DNA of 64,000 bases, from positions 117,970 through 181,969 of the forward strand of contig JAUQQP010000046.1 of NCBI GenBank assembly GCA_030549855.1. The letters are read 5' to 3'. This stretch comes from Cyanobacteriota bacterium SRBZ.bins.94.201705 (GTDB lineage: Bacteria; Cyanobacteriota; Cyanobacteriia; Cyanobacteriales; Cyanobacteriaceae). Of the stretch, positions 38,510-47,498 are shown piece by piece; position 1 is the stretch's first letter, and each line of letters starts with the position of its first letter. The notes beneath the pieces were generated by a model. It saw only the letters and a list, made by a program, of their open reading frames with translations. It did no database searches and had not been told where the DNA came from. Made by a program: the position numbers and the translations under genes.

Positions 38510-40495
38510 ATGCAGATTCAACAACTCCTATACGCTGAGATACCCAACCCCCAGACGGCAGAGGTTTGTCTGTGGCTACAAGAAAAATGGCAACCACCGG
38601 CGGGGAGAAAAATTAAAACCCCTGATGGGATTCGTTTGGAGTTTTCAGGGGAGGGGAGTCTTTCTATTTTTGTCTGGAATTTACAACGGACTACATACCT
38701 AAAAATGTTTCGCTGGGGAGAAAAAAAAATCAAGGGGGAGAGTCGCATTAAAAAAGATTTAGAAAGGGCAATTCAAACTCAATTTCCCCCTGAATACCCT
38801 CCTCTGCCAGAGATAGATTTGAATAACAGTGATATTTTTACAGCCCTAGAAAAATATTATCCAAAGACTGTAAAATACTTCCGGAAGATGCCCAAGGGAG
38901 AATATGATTTAAAAAGAGTATACTGGTGGGAAAAACAGTGGCGAGAAAGTGTAAGAATCAAAAGAGGAGAAAACAGATTTAAAAAATCCCCAGTGGTATT
39001 CTTTGAAAAGCTAAAAGGAAAAGCAGAGTATGACATTATTTATGTAGGAGGGGCGTTAGGAGCAATTCATGGGGCTTTGATGGCTAAAAAGGGTTATCAT
39101 ATCCTTTTAATTGAAAGAGTGAAATTTGGGAGGATGAATAGGGAATGGAATATTTCCCGAGAGGAATTTCAGGTACTAATTGAATTGGGGTTATTTACAG
39201 AGAAAGAGTTTAATGATATAATTGCGGCGGAATATGAAGACGGGTTTAGTAAGTTTTTTGATGGCAATATTCCCCAGAATTTAAAGGCGGAAGTATTGCA
39301 TACGCCAAGGGTGTTAAATGTGGCAATTGACACCAGTAAGCTGCTGAGTTTGTGTGGGGAGAAAATAAAACAATACGGCGGAGAGATATGGGAAGAAACA
39401 GAATTCAACAAGGTAACAGTGGGGGAGGATTTAGTAATAGTAAATGCCACCCATCTGCCCACTTGTTCACCAAAGGAGGCTAGTGGTAGACTGTTAATTG
39501 ATGCCATGGGCACAGCGTCACCTATAGCCTGGCAACTGTGGGGAGAGAAGACTTTTGATAGTGTATGCCCAACCGTAGGCGCGGTGGTAGAGGGAATTAA
39601 ACCGGAGGTATGGGATAAACGTTACGGGGATGTTTTGTTTTCCCATGGGGATATTTCTCGTGGCAGACAGTTGATTTGGGAGTTGTTTCCCGGCGTGGGG
39701 GATGAATTAACTATCTACCTATTCCATTATCACCAAGTCCATCCAGATAATCCAGGCTCTTTGTTACAAATGTATGAAGACTTTTTCTCCATCCTGCCAG
39801 AATATCGTCGCTGTGACATGGACCAATTAGTCTGGAAAAAACCCACCTTTGGCTACATACCGGGACGTTTTACCATAAATGGCAACGAGCGTCAAGTGGC
39901 ACAGGAGAGGATTTTAGCCATAGGAGATGCCGCCTCCTTACAGTCTCCCCTTATTTTTACAGGATTTGGGTCTCTGGTGCGGAATCTGGGTAAGTTAACT
40001 GGTCTATTAGATATTGCACTCAAATACAATCTTTTGGACGGCAAATCCCTCAATTATATTCAAGCATATCAGAGCAATATTGCAGTAACTTGGTTATTTT
40101 CCAAGGGGATGATGGTACCAACTTATAAAACCTTACCACCAGAGAGGATAAATGCCATCTTAAACACCTTTTTTGGTATATTAGCAGAGGAGCCAGAAAC
40201 AGCAGATACTTTTATTAAGGATAGGGCATCCTGGCTAACTTTTAATCGTTTAGCCCTAAAGGCGGCAGTAAAAAATCCTAGACTGCTTATTTGGATATGG
40301 GAGATGGCAGGCAGTAAAGACATATTCCGGTGGTTATTGTCTTATTTAAGTTTTACTGTTTCTGCTTTCAAAAACCTGTTATTTAGTCATTGGTTTAGCC
40401 AGTGGTTACAAAAACAAGAATCCTGGTTACCTAAATTCAGTCCTGGCCTCTGGTTTCGTCTTCAGGTTTTTGCCTCTAATCTGTCTCGCTGGTAG
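38510..40495 (+). CDS. cruA: CruA-type lycopene cyclase (FAD-dependent)
   Basis: 661 residues. A dinucleotide-binding motif sits well inside the protein (IIYVGGALGAIHGALMAKKG, about 176-195) and is followed by LIERVKFGRMNREWNISREE, the NREWNISR element typical of CruA and CruP. ILAIGDAASLQSPLIFTGFG is the second FAD contact. The long N-terminal region before the flavin domain and the full length fit CruA rather than the shorter CruP. CruA cyclises lycopene to gamma- and beta-carotene on the membrane. Other carotenoid genes are not nearby. The ATG at 38510 has no strong ribosome site. A HAD gene follows 41 bases later. Confidence 0.78.
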   Translation: MQIQQLLYAEIPNPQTAEVCLWLQEKWQPPAGRKIKTPDGIRLEFSGEGSLSIFVWNLQRTTYLKMFRWGEKKIKGESRIKKDLERAIQTQFPPEYPPLPEIDLNNSDIFTALEKYYPKTVKYFRKMPKGEYDLKRVYWWEKQWRESVRIKRGENRFKKSPVVFFEKLKGKAEYDIIYVGGALGAIHGALMAKKGYHILLIERVKFGRMNREWNISREEFQVLIELGLFTEKEFNDIIAAEYEDGFSKFFDGNIPQNLKAEVLHTPRVLNVAIDTSKLLSLCGEKIKQYGGEIWEETEFNKVTVGEDLVIVNATHLPTCSPKEASGRLLIDAMGTASPIAWQLWGEKTFDSVCPTVGAVVEGIKPEVWDKRYGDVLFSHGDISRGRQLIWELFPGVGDELTIYLFHYHQVHPDNPGSLLQMYEDFFSILPEYRRCDMDQLVWKKPTFGYIPGRFTINGNERQVAQERILAIGDAASLQSPLIFTGFGSLVRNLGKLTGLLDIALKYNLLDGKSLNYIQAYQSNIAVTWLFSKGMMVPTYKTLPPERINAILNTFFGILAEEPETADTFIKDRASWLTFNRLALKAAVKNPRLLIWIWEMAGSKDIFRWLLSYLSFTVSAFKNLLFSHWFSQWLQKQESWLPKFSPGLWFRLQVFASNLSRW

Positions 40496-40536
40496 GGGTT
40501 ATAATATCTCTGTTTTTACATGGTATCAGGGCCAAG

Positions 40537-41169
40537 ATGAATAGAATAGATTTGACCACGGTTGAGGCTATTGTTTTCGATTTAGGGGGGGTGCTTATTG
40601 AGGTGGATATGGAAAAGCCCTACCGAAAAATTTTAGAAATGAGCCCTAATAAATCCCCCCAACTTTTAGAAGAATTAAAAAACATTGCCTACCAATATGA
40701 AATAGGCAAAGTTGACGACAAAACCTTCCTGGAATCAATTATAGACAGGGCAGCATTGGATTTAAAAATTACGGAAATTGAAGATATTTGGAATGAAATG
40801 TTGGGAGATTTGCCGGATTATGTAGGAGATTTTTTGGCTAAAATTAGCAGGGAAAAAAGGACGTTTCTGCTGAGTAACACCAATCCGATTCACATCAGAG
40901 AGGTATTAAAAAGATTCAAGAAAAGTAATCCCAGTTACTCTTGGGAAAATCTGTTTGAGAAAATTTTCTATTCTTACGAAATAGGTTTACACAAACCAGA
41001 CAAAAAAATATATCAACACGTTATAGAATGTGTCAAGGAAGCCCCAGGGAAAATTCTGTTTATTGATGACAACTATGATAACATCATAGGGGCTCGAGAG
41101 TGCGGTTTACAAACCCTTCACCTGAATCCCCCCATGACTCTTTACCGTTGGTTTGATATTGGCTTGTAG
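40537..41169 (+). CDS. HAD-superfamily phosphatase (subfamily IA, YihX-like)
   Basis: 210 residues. Motif I is VFDLGGVL (nucleophile D15) with the second Asp replaced by Gly, as in YihX-type sugar phosphatases. Motif II is LLSNTNP, motif III the Lys of GLHKPDKKIY, and motif IV FIDDNYDNIIGA. A cap domain lies between motifs I and II. Soluble, probably a phosphatase for small sugar phosphates; substrate unknown. Follows cruA closely on the same strand. It is the last intact gene before the gene-poor 41.2-45.8 kb region. Confidence 0.85.
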   Translation: MNRIDLTTVEAIVFDLGGVLIEVDMEKPYRKILEMSPNKSPQLLEELKNIAYQYEIGKVDDKTFLESIIDRAALDLKITEIEDIWNEMLGDLPDYVGDFLAKISREKRTFLLSNTNPIHIREVLKRFKKSNPSYSWENLFEKIFYSYEIGLHKPDKKIYQHVIECVKEAPGKILFIDDNYDNIIGARECGLQTLHLNPPMTLYRWFDIGL

Positions 41170-41315
41170 GGGCATATGGCAATATCTTCTCACTTTGAGC
41201 GGCAATCCCATTTGACTTTATACCCGGTTTGTTGAAATCTACTTCTAATAAAAAATCCAAACCGGCGCTGGTCCATCTTCTTTTTGCTCCAAAATTATTG
41301 ATTATTTATATCAAT

Positions 41316-41365
41316 AAAAAATTGCCCAGCCCCAACCCTGACAGTCACACCTCCTGTCGCCCCAC
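41316..41365 (-). ncRNA. Candidate small RNA, tandem family copy 1
   Basis: Minus-strand unit of about 50 nt. Extended -10 TGCTAGAAT (41380-41372); predicted start about 41365. A 5' hairpin GACAG/CTGTC with a 9-base loop containing GGTGTGA is followed by GGGTTGGGGCTGGGCAA and six T (41321-41316). It aligns with two further copies at intervals of about 277 bp. The stem differs from the other copies by an A:U to G:C compensatory change. No -35 is evident. Not an RNA I recognise. Confidence 0.45.
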
Positions 41366-41589
41366 CCCCCTATTCTAGCAAAAAACTTCACGCTCTTGGG
41401 GGGCTTTATTAAGAAATGTGAAAGAAAATGTGGGGAAAGGGGGTGAAAACTCCTGCTCCCCTGCATCTAATTTTATTAAAAATATTTATCTTTAAATAGC
41501 ACCTCTCATCTCCAACATCCCCTATGGCAGCGCAATAGAAAACATCCCCTCTCTCTAATACCCCTGTAATATTGCTTATTAATATCAAT

Positions 41590-41640
41590 AAAAAATTGCC
41601 CAGGCACGCCCCTGGCAGTCACTCCCTCCTGCCGTCCATT
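41590..41640 (-). ncRNA. Candidate small RNA, tandem family copy 2
   Basis: Best-supported copy. Promoter on the minus strand: TTGACA (41676-41671), 18 bases, TAGGAT (41652-41647) with a TGC extension. Start about 41640. Hairpin GGCAG/CTGCC with loop GAGGGAGTGA, then a second stem CCAGG/CCTGG and GGCAA followed by TTTTTT (41595-41590), an intrinsic-terminator form. The two stems share two bases, so they may be alternatives. Confidence 0.5.
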
Positions 41641-41869
41641 GCTACCATCCTAGCACCAGCCCCCTCCATTTGTCAAGGGGAACAAGAAAAAATTCCTGAA
41701 GAAGCTATTTTGGCCTGAAAATCCAGGGAAAGAAACCACCACTACCATCAGATGCAGCACAAATATGTCTTGTCTGTTATACGGGTTGTTGGCTCGAATT
41801 CAAGACATTTAGACCACACCACGCCCTCGGCTTTCCTTGGCTGCCATTATTTGAAATATATTCTCATTT

Positions 41870-41918
41870 AAAAAGGGCCCAGGAACAACCCTGGCAGTAC
41901 CTTCGCCTGCCGCCCCAT
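41870..41918 (-). ncRNA. Candidate small RNA, tandem family copy 3
   Basis: Extended -10 TGCTAGGAT (41933-41925) on the minus strand; predicted start about 41918. Hairpin GGCAG/CTGCC with loop GCGAAGGTA, then CCAGG-N6-CCTGG, GGCCC and five T. The upstream block ACATTTCTTAA followed about 21-23 bases later by TTTTTTGCTAG is shared with copy 1, suggesting duplicated promoters too. The -35 is weak. Confidence 0.45.
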
Positions 41919-42318
41919 GCTCCTATCCTAGCAAAAAATCTGGCCCCTGTGCTAGAAGGTTAAGAAATGTAAAATAGTGTGGGGAGAAGATGGGGAATTG
42001 AGCCTTCTAGGTATTATTATAAGGATTATAGGGGGATTACAGACTCAGGGAAATGTGCGGCATAAAAGTTGGGCAAATGGGGAGACAAGGGGTTAAACTT
42101 TCCCCCTTTCCTCTCTGTCACGTCATTTGGCTTTTCCCGAGGCAAGATTATGCTCTAAAACCCCTGATACATGAGTAATATAATGCACTTATGACAATCT
42201 CGGCTAGTATCCCTTTGGTGGGAAAAAATAATTATAATCGAGGGAAATGTTCCCACCTCCTCTGCCCCATGCAGGGGGATTGCTAGGGGATATGCTGCCC
42301 ATGCTTCCCTAGATGTAT

Positions 42319-42372
42319 GCGAATGATTATCATTGTTATTAGGATTATACTATTGCCCAAGCCACTGGTGAA
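42319..42372 (-). promoter_or_regulatory. Fur box overlapping a TATAAT promoter
   Basis: On the minus strand TTCACC (42372-42367), 17 bases, TATAAT (42349-42344), then the Fur-type palindrome at 42337-42319. Its core AATGAT-T-ATCATT is a perfect 6-1-6 dyad and matches 14 of 18 arm positions of the classical 19-bp box. The box covers the predicted start site, as in iron-repressed promoters. Downstream on that strand are no genes, only RNA-fold-rich DNA (CTAGGG/CCCTAG near 42312-42285) and then the small-RNA copies. Confidence 0.5.
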
Positions 42373-45081
42373 TTTCAGTTAAGAAAGCAGCAAGACATTT
42401 TCCTCCATCTGTTTTTGGGGTGGTGGAGGCGGCTGGCTTTTTCCCCGAGGGATTCGCCGGCTGGATTGTTTCGTAGCCGTCTATTTCTGGTATCAGACAA
42501 TCCACCAGGATTGGGTTATAGGGATTAGTGGGGTTGTCTTTAAGAGGGTTAAGACTTCTTTGCCATTGTTGACAAATAGGGGGATTTTTTCCAATTCCGG
42601 CACACTGTTTGGTTAACCTTATTGTCTTATACTAGCAAAATTTTGATTTTTCCATGGGTTTTAGAGGGGAGTAAAGACAGATTTTGTATTACTTCCTGCC
42701 TGGCTGGTATTCTGTCTGCGAATATGTGGAGATTTGCTGGCTTAAAGACGACAGGAAAATTGAAACAACAATAAGCATTATTCTTGCAGGTAACTGTCTA
42801 TTATTATGTACCATAAGATGTAGGCGTATTTTGGACCCATTTTGTGTAATAATAATTCCTATATTGTTACCAAATTCACTGATTACAGAGGTTTTTGGTA
42901 ATAGCTAACCCTAAGTAAGTGCCCCATTTGTAGGATTACCTTCATCTAATCCAATGAACAATTTCAAGAATTTTGTCGGCGGCGGAGGTATCACTACGGC
43001 CATGTATTTAACGGCGGTGGGAAGTAATTCCTGGCTTTCTTTAGTTGGAATGCAGTCTATAAGAGAGACTTCTATTTTAGCCCTAAATTTGGGGCTGTTG
43101 CCAACCAAGGGGGTATGGGTAACTCCCGACATATGTTACACCTTTTGGGCCTTCTAATTCAAGGGGAGATTTGGGATTTTTGCTTTCAGCTAATTGCGGG
43201 ATAGATTGGGGGAAGTATTTAAGTTTTTCTGGCATATTGAAGCAGAATTTTTCGATAGGTGGTCAATGAGATGAAAGAGGGAATTGGCACTATCTTCCGC
43301 TAGGTTTACATAATAATAAAACTGGTCTATAGTTGACTGTTTCCCCGGCAAATAGGGGAGGCGAGGAAATTAATTTTTGCCTGGCTGGAATCTTCGGCCT
43401 GTTCTTTTGCTAAAATCGACTTGTGCTTGGTTAAAATCTCCAAAATTACGTCCAAAACCAGGGATAAAATGGAAATGGGCATACCGGCTGCCTCTAGCAA
43501 AACTGAATTATGGGCCTTATTTTTGATATAATCGCGACTGAAGCAGAAATCGCTGGGCTTTCTTTCTGTAAAATGCTTGTCGGTGGTGACTCCTACTAGG
43601 CAGTAGTCTTTCTCGCATGCTAGCGGTATTTCCCGCCAACAACTGCCAGTGGTTTCTTTAGCCTTGTATTCGAGGGTTTTTTCAGCCTGGGATAACCGGA
43701 GGAGGATATGAACACTGCCCTCCCATTCTATCACAGCGGGGGGTATTTTGAAAGAAGATAGTTTGCAGACGTTGGTAGGGGGTTTGTAGTTTTTTTGTTA
43801 TTTATTGTACGCGGGACGTCTGGCAAGGGAGGCTTTGACTGTATATATCATCATATTAAAGGGCTAGTTGTCCCAATTCGTCAGTGTGAGGGAGTTGGAG
43901 ATAGGTATTGGGATTGCCTTATGTAATAGACACCCTGGTATAAAACCTGGATAGGGGGGATAATTCTCCTACGATTGGATAGTATGCTGGAAAATAACAA
44001 TGCCTGCAACAATAACAAGTAGGGTGAGGAGAGAGGGGATAATAGAAGGGGTAATGGTTTCTAGTATAGACTGTTTTACTGGACAGCAGACTGTCTGATG
44101 GTGAAGAGGGGTTGTCTATTAATTTTCTGGCAAGGAGGGGGAAAAAATTGTGGAGGTGGGGGTATTGACTCTGTCTGCCTATCCGGGGGTGGTTAATGGC
44201 TGCTATGACAATGCCATTGTTATCGACAATGTAGAGATAACCGGTTTTGCCGATTTTCTGGGATAGCGCATTATACCACAGTTGAGTCAAGTCCACCCGT
44301 CCTATCAGTAAATCCTCCCAGAAACCCAGACTGTGGGGATGGCGACACGGGTAGGGGGTGTTTTTTTCAGTTTCGAGGTGCTAACATGTACATTCACAGA
44401 AGCATGCCGGAGGAAGGTGAAGGTGGGGATTGTGGGGGGTTTTCCTTGCAGTCGACTAGTTTTCCCCTGGCATCAAAAAGGCTAACCGCAAATTTAGGTG
44501 TCTTAGCCGCATTTGGTGTAGTCTTTGGGCAAGTGGGGGATATTGTCTTATGGGGATGTGTAGGTGGTGAAGAAGTCCCCTTTCAATTCTACCAGGAAAA
44601 AGTCCAATTGTCTGACGGCATCTAAACTAGTTTTTTCCAGACAATATTCTGCCGGCAAGTGACGAAACCTAGGCTGTAAAATACCACGGAATAAATATCT
44701 AGCAAAAGCATTCCAGACAATTCTAGGGGTAAGTAGTTTTAATAAACCTTTGCCATTGGCTTGTGGGGGGGAGAAAAGAAAGATAGACAACCACAATCCT
44801 ATCTCCATGTCAATGGGCTATGATAGGATTTTGGGGGGGAAGGGGAGGAGAGGTTTTTTGGTTTCCAGATGATAAACCGTCAGTTGAAAGGCAATTTTAG
44901 TCTGGATGGATTTCCGGCAGTTGGGTATGGTAAGGAATAAGTCTCCTTTTTTTTTGACTGCCTTTAAGGCGTAGTATAAGCCACACCTTCGACTCGTCTT
45001 TGCGAAGAGATGGTATCTATTGCGGGGCCATTTCATCATTGACAGAGATAATAATCCATAGAGGGAAATTGTAGCAACCAC
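42365..45081 (-). pseudogene. Decayed Cache-type hybrid histidine kinase
   Basis: No long open frame survives, but landmarks appear in the correct order on the minus strand, in shifting frames with stops. KSIQTKIAF near 44,910 could be the N-terminal signal/membrane start. QKIGKTGYLYIVDNNGIVIA (about 44,255-44,195), preceded in frame by FWEDLLIGRVDLTQLW, is the Cache domain. LTLLVIVAGIVIFQ (about 44,030-43,990) is the second membrane span, in another frame. AKEQAEDSSQAKINFLAS (about 43,410-43,355) is the helix leading into the histidine box. LVDCLIPEIDGYETIQ (about 42,510-42,465) is a receiver domain. The phosphorylatable His motif is not recoverable. The combination cannot be chance; boundaries are approximate. 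Confidence 0.75.
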
Positions 45082-45110
45082 TGGGAGATAATTTACCCTG
45101 CCTTTTCCCG

Positions 45111-45140
45111 TTGCCAGTCAGCAGACTTAACTGCTAGAAT
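45111..45140 (+). promoter_or_regulatory. Strong predicted promoter inside the decayed region
   Basis: TTGCCA (45111-45116), 18 bases, TAGAAT (45135-45140) with TGC directly before it. This is the same TGCTAGAAT layout and 18-base spacing as the small-RNA copies, but on the plus strand. Start about 45147. The following 100 bases can fold: CCTGCCG (45166-45172) pairs with CGGCGGG (about 45197-45203) around an inner ACAC/GTGT hairpin. Confidence 0.4.
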
Positions 45141-45164
45141 ACTTGCGTTGTCCTGTTGTAAACC

Positions 45165-45699
45165 TGCCGAAAAAGGTGACACACAAGGGTGTTATCGGCG
45201 GGTGTCTCCTGTCGTGGGATTAAGGCTTTACCTTAACTCTTTAATTGTTTAACCAGCTGGGTAGCAACAGCCTTACCTGCGTATTCGCTTCAATTACTGG
45301 GATAACTCCACCAACAGCCTTCCCCACCAAAGGCAGTAAACAGAGGGAGTCAGCTACGCCTATAATTGGGTCATATACATCTTGCCTGGATAGTTTTCGT
45401 TATGTGCTTATTTTAGCTGTCCAGGGTGGCAATTAGGTTAACAGGGATAGCCAAGGGTTTAGTGGTGATGGCTGCCTGTTTGAGCCTTTGTCAGTAGGTG
45501 CCATGTTAGGTTTTAATTATACAGGTGAGATGCCTGGGATGTAGCCGCCACTTTTGTGTGGTGTATAGCAGGTTAGGGGGTATAATGACATGGTGGTGGT
45601 TAGATGTAGGGGTGTCTCTTGTCTCTTATCTTGGGAGGGAGGCTTTTTCTCACAGGCGTATAACGCTGGAATAAGAAAAATAGCAGGCGCCACACACAT
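45165..45699 (-). pseudogene. Decayed sugar-binding periplasmic lipoprotein (Peripla_BP_4 type)
   Basis: Minus-strand fragments in order: a lipoprotein signal MCVAPAIFLIPALYACEKK at 45699; then AITTKPLAIPVNLIATLD in the middle; then IIGVADSLCLLPLVGKAVGG and VIPVIEANT (about 45,370-45,280). The last matches the ribose-binding-type block (I-PxDSxALxPxVxKAVxAGIPVIxxD). AGKAVATQLVKQLK follows in another frame, and then, after a stop, GKALIPRQETPADNTLV, the next block of the same fold. Several frameshifts and stops separate the pieces. It directly precedes the dead hybrid kinase on the same strand. Confidence 0.6.
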
Positions 45700-45833
45700 T
45701 TTACCCAGAAATGGGCTAGTTTACAAAAACCAATTTATTCCAGGGCCAATAGTAGTCATATAAGTCCCTTATACCATTAAACTAATTTTTGTGGCTAAAG
45801 GCAGTACACTTGTTAGTGGTAAAAAAGAGGCCA

Positions 45834-46505
45834 ATGAAACAACTACTAGAGAAGTATAAGCATTTATACTTACATGGTTTCCTTTCAAGTGCCAGTTCGG
45901 CCAAAGCGAGTTATTTTAGAGAAAAATATGGGGAATTAGGGGTAAAACTAGAGATAATTGACTTAAACGAGCCAGATTTTTTTAGTTTAACTCTTTCCCG
46001 TCAAATTCAAAAGGTGAGTCAAATAGTGTTGTCCTCTTGCCAGGATTATGTAATAATAGGTTCAAGTTTTGGGGGGTTGACAGCAAGTTGGGTGGGGAAA
46101 CAACATCCTGGGAGGGTTAAAGCCTTAGTTTTGTTGGCGCCAGCTTTTAATTTTGCCGAGAATCTACGGAGAATTATGACGGAGGAAAAGATGAAAAAAT
46201 GGGAGAGGGAGGGGAGTTATTATTTCTATCACTACGGTTACAAGAAAGAGTTGCCCTTGAGTTATAATTTTTGGGAAGATTTAATTTCCTACGATGAGTC
46301 CCAACTTGAAAATGATGTTCCTACTCTTATTTTCCATGGCACAAAGGATGAGATAATTCCTCTTAGCTGTAGCAGAGATTATTTGAATAAAAATCAAAGG
46401 GCAATTCTCAGAGAATTAAACAGTGATCATAGCTTGGAGGATAGTTTAGAGCAGATTTGGGAGCAGATGCTATATTTTTACCAACAAAATCTGAATGAAG
46501 GCTAG
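45834..46505 (+). CDS. YqiA/YcfP-type alpha/beta hydrolase
   Basis: 223 residues. LYLHGFLSS near the start is the oxyanion-hole strand. The nucleophile elbow is GSSFG (S78), the acid is in HGTKDEIIP and the catalytic His in NSDHSLED. Size and motifs are those of the small UPF0227/YqiA esterases. The frame opens 15 codons earlier (45789), but AAGAGG lies just before the ATG at 45834. Soluble, cytosolic. Substrate unknown. ftsQ follows 50 bases downstream. Confidence 0.83.
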   Translation: MKQLLEKYKHLYLHGFLSSASSAKASYFREKYGELGVKLEIIDLNEPDFFSLTLSRQIQKVSQIVLSSCQDYVIIGSSFGGLTASWVGKQHPGRVKALVLLAPAFNFAENLRRIMTEEKMKKWEREGSYYFYHYGYKKELPLSYNFWEDLISYDESQLENDVPTLIFHGTKDEIIPLSCSRDYLNKNQRAILRELNSDHSLEDSLEQIWEQMLYFYQQNLNEG

Positions 46506-46555
46506 AACAAAAATAGCAGGGAGAAAACAAGGGGAAAAAGAGAGACAAAACGGCC

Positions 46556-47404
46556 ATGATATATCCCAATGTTGTTTCGACTACTGAGTTGAAAAACCGT
46601 AGGAGATTGTTGGAAAAGGAGCGTCGTATTCGCTTGCTTATATCCCTGTTTAGATTGGGGGCAATTTTGGGGTTTACTACTATAACCTTTTGGTATGTAA
46701 CCCTGCCTCATTGGGTAATAAGGGATAGTAAACAGATAGAAATAGAGGGGAATGAGTTAATGACTGTGGATGAAATTAGGAGACTAATTCCTCTCAAGTA
46801 TCCCCAGTCTATTTTAAAACTTTCCCCTCAAGAATTAGCCAGGAGGATGGAAAAGAAAATGCCAGTAGAAAAGGTGGTAGTAATAAAAGAATTTCAGCCG
46901 CCACGTCTCAAGATTAGACTAAAAGAGAAACCCCCGGTGGCAGTGGCATTCTCCCCCAAAATTTCCCAAAAGACACCACAGATAACCCTAGAGAAGGTAG
47001 GATACTTAGACGCGGATGGGGTGTTTGTGGACAAAAAATTCTATCAGAATCTGGAGAAGCAGAGGGAGAAAATACCCCAACTTAAAATTATAGGCTGGCC
47101 TCAAACCTATTTACCCTACTGGCAAGAAGTTTATCACATGATTGAGCAGTCACCGGTGAAAATAAATACCATCGATTGGCGCAACCCAGCTAATATGGTA
47201 CTATTAACAGAGATAGGGACAGTATATATAGGGCCTTATACCTCCAAATTTCCGGAACAGTTGATGGTGTTAGAAAAAATGAAATCTATTACCAGGAAAA
47301 TTCCCAGGGAAAGGATAGTTTATATAGACTTAATGGCGCCAGAAATTCCGTCGATAAAAGAGAAAAAAGAAGAGAAGAAGGAGGGCAAATATGCAGGTAG
47401 CTGA
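46556..47404 (+). CDS. ftsQ: Cell division protein FtsQ/DivIB-like
   Basis: 282 residues: basic cytoplasmic N-terminus, one membrane helix (about 32-55), a POTRA domain starting at KQIEIEGNELMTVDEIRRLIP and a beta domain with VGYLDADGVFV, then a highly charged Lys/Glu tail. FtsQ links early and late divisome proteins in the periplasm. In many cyanobacteria ftsQ lies before ftsZ; here an SH3 protein follows instead and ftsZ is not in the window. The ATG at 46556 has only a weak ribosome site. Confidence 0.85.
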   Translation: MIYPNVVSTTELKNRRRLLEKERRIRLLISLFRLGAILGFTTITFWYVTLPHWVIRDSKQIEIEGNELMTVDEIRRLIPLKYPQSILKLSPQELARRMEKKMPVEKVVVIKEFQPPRLKIRLKEKPPVAVAFSPKISQKTPQITLEKVGYLDADGVFVDKKFYQNLEKQREKIPQLKIIGWPQTYLPYWQEVYHMIEQSPVKINTIDWRNPANMVLLTEIGTVYIGPYTSKFPEQLMVLEKMKSITRKIPRERIVYIDLMAPEIPSIKEKKEEKKEGKYAGS

Positions 47405-47498
47405 AGCGGGAAAAAAGTAGGAAGGGTGAGACTAAATGGGCGAGAATTTGCTAACATCAATTCTTGAGAAGTAAATAGAAAGTAAGCTGGGTAAAAGT

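Noticed and set aside
41590..41640. Yfr1, because the plus strand shows ACTCCCTCCTG
   Set aside because: Yfr1 needs the unpaired ACTCCTCACAC motif on the transcribed strand. Here the promoter and T-run put the transcript on the other strand.
41785..41815. T-loop-like string suggesting a tRNA
   Set aside because: The T-arm pattern is incomplete and no acceptor, D or anticodon arm can be built around it. I found no tRNA, rRNA, tmRNA or RNase P RNA in the window.
45147..45210. Cobalamin riboswitch, from an ACCTGCCG string resembling the B12 box
   Set aside because: The rest of the B12 element is missing and no B12-related gene follows.
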